Assembly: GCA_034716535.1 (NCBI GenBank)
Contig: JAYEJW010000603.1
Location: 1 to 5,594 of the forward strand
Direction: 5' to 3'
From: JAYEJW01 sp034716535
GTDB lineage: Bacteria; Pseudomonadota; Gammaproteobacteria; Chromatiales; Chromatiaceae
Length of the DNA: 5,594 bases
In this document: in pieces, positions 5,472 through 5,594 of the stretch
How the letters are laid out: the number at the start of each line of letters is the position of its first letter
Position numbering within the stretch: position 1 is the first letter of the stretch
Notes under the pieces: generated by a model
Told to the model about the DNA's origin: nothing
The model's database searches: none
What the model saw: only the letters and a program-made list of their open reading frames with translations
Translations under genes and position numbers: made by a program

Positions 5472-5594
5472 TACCATTACCCACATCTCAGCGGGGACAG
5501 AGTCGCCCTGGGCTGGACACACGGAGCCGCGTCTGTTGAAATGCAGCCCCATCACAACTGATGGGGCGAGAGCACATGGGCGAGGCGATACCGA
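5472..5594. other. GC-rich flank with no identified gene
   Basis: Composition becomes GC-rich again beyond about 5490. One minus-strand frame is open from the window edge to the TGA at 5471-5469 (ending PAEMWVMV), but I do not recognise it and it may be chance. The stretch holds a strong hairpin at 5546-5567. The promoter of the membrane protein/dehydrogenase pair should be in or near here, but no convincing boxes are seen. Confidence 0.4.
5546..5567. repeat. Perfect 9-bp hairpin with 4-base loop
   Basis: GCCCCATCA (5546-5554), the loop CAAC, then TGATGGGGC (5559-5567). No T-run follows on the plus strand, and only a loose TGCATTTC follows on the minus strand, so it is not a classic intrinsic terminator. 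It could be an element end, a recombination or regulatory hairpin, or a weak terminator for a gene beyond the window. Confidence 0.6.

Overview
The window looks like a chromosomal segment of a GC-rich proteobacterium, possibly a gammaproteobacterium. That placement is inferred from gene families and composition and is not proven. It has two compositional halves. Two sampled 60-base blocks illustrate this: 1021-1080 is about 65% G+C, while 4381-4440 is about 45% and 3961-4020 about 37%.

Left part (1-2191, minus strand, high GC): a tight three-gene operon read right to left. It consists of an exported DUF3047 protein (2191-1448), a ferritin-like putative diiron protein (1451-648), and a glycosyltransferase of the TIGR04283 type (651-1, running off the left edge). 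Both junctions are 4-base stop/start overlaps (ATGA and GTGA), so the three are probably co-transcribed and translationally coupled. No well-supported promoter could be read upstream of 2191.

Middle (about 2298-3587, plus strand, high GC): two decayed transposase remnants. The first is the C-terminal end of an IS4-type DDE transposase (2298-2567). The second is the C-terminal part of an IS91-type transposase (2850-3587). Each has lost its N-terminal part and each is interrupted by one in-frame TAG. This is an insertion-sequence graveyard with no complete element.

Right part (3650-5471, minus strand, lower GC): read right to left, a small four-helix membrane protein resembling DUF6326 whose start is broken or hard to place, a zinc-independent medium-chain dehydrogenase/reductase 28 bases downstream with a good ribosome-binding site, and a small exported protein with ten cysteines that I do not recognise. 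The composition change and the adjoining transposase debris suggest this block was acquired horizontally. Composition becomes GC-rich again beyond about 5490, where a perfect 9-bp hairpin lies in otherwise unexplained sequence.

The best candidates for something undescribed are the ten-cysteine secreted protein and the pairing of a ferritin-like protein with DUF3047 and a glycosyltransferase. I see no CRISPR array, tRNA, rRNA or convincing defence system.
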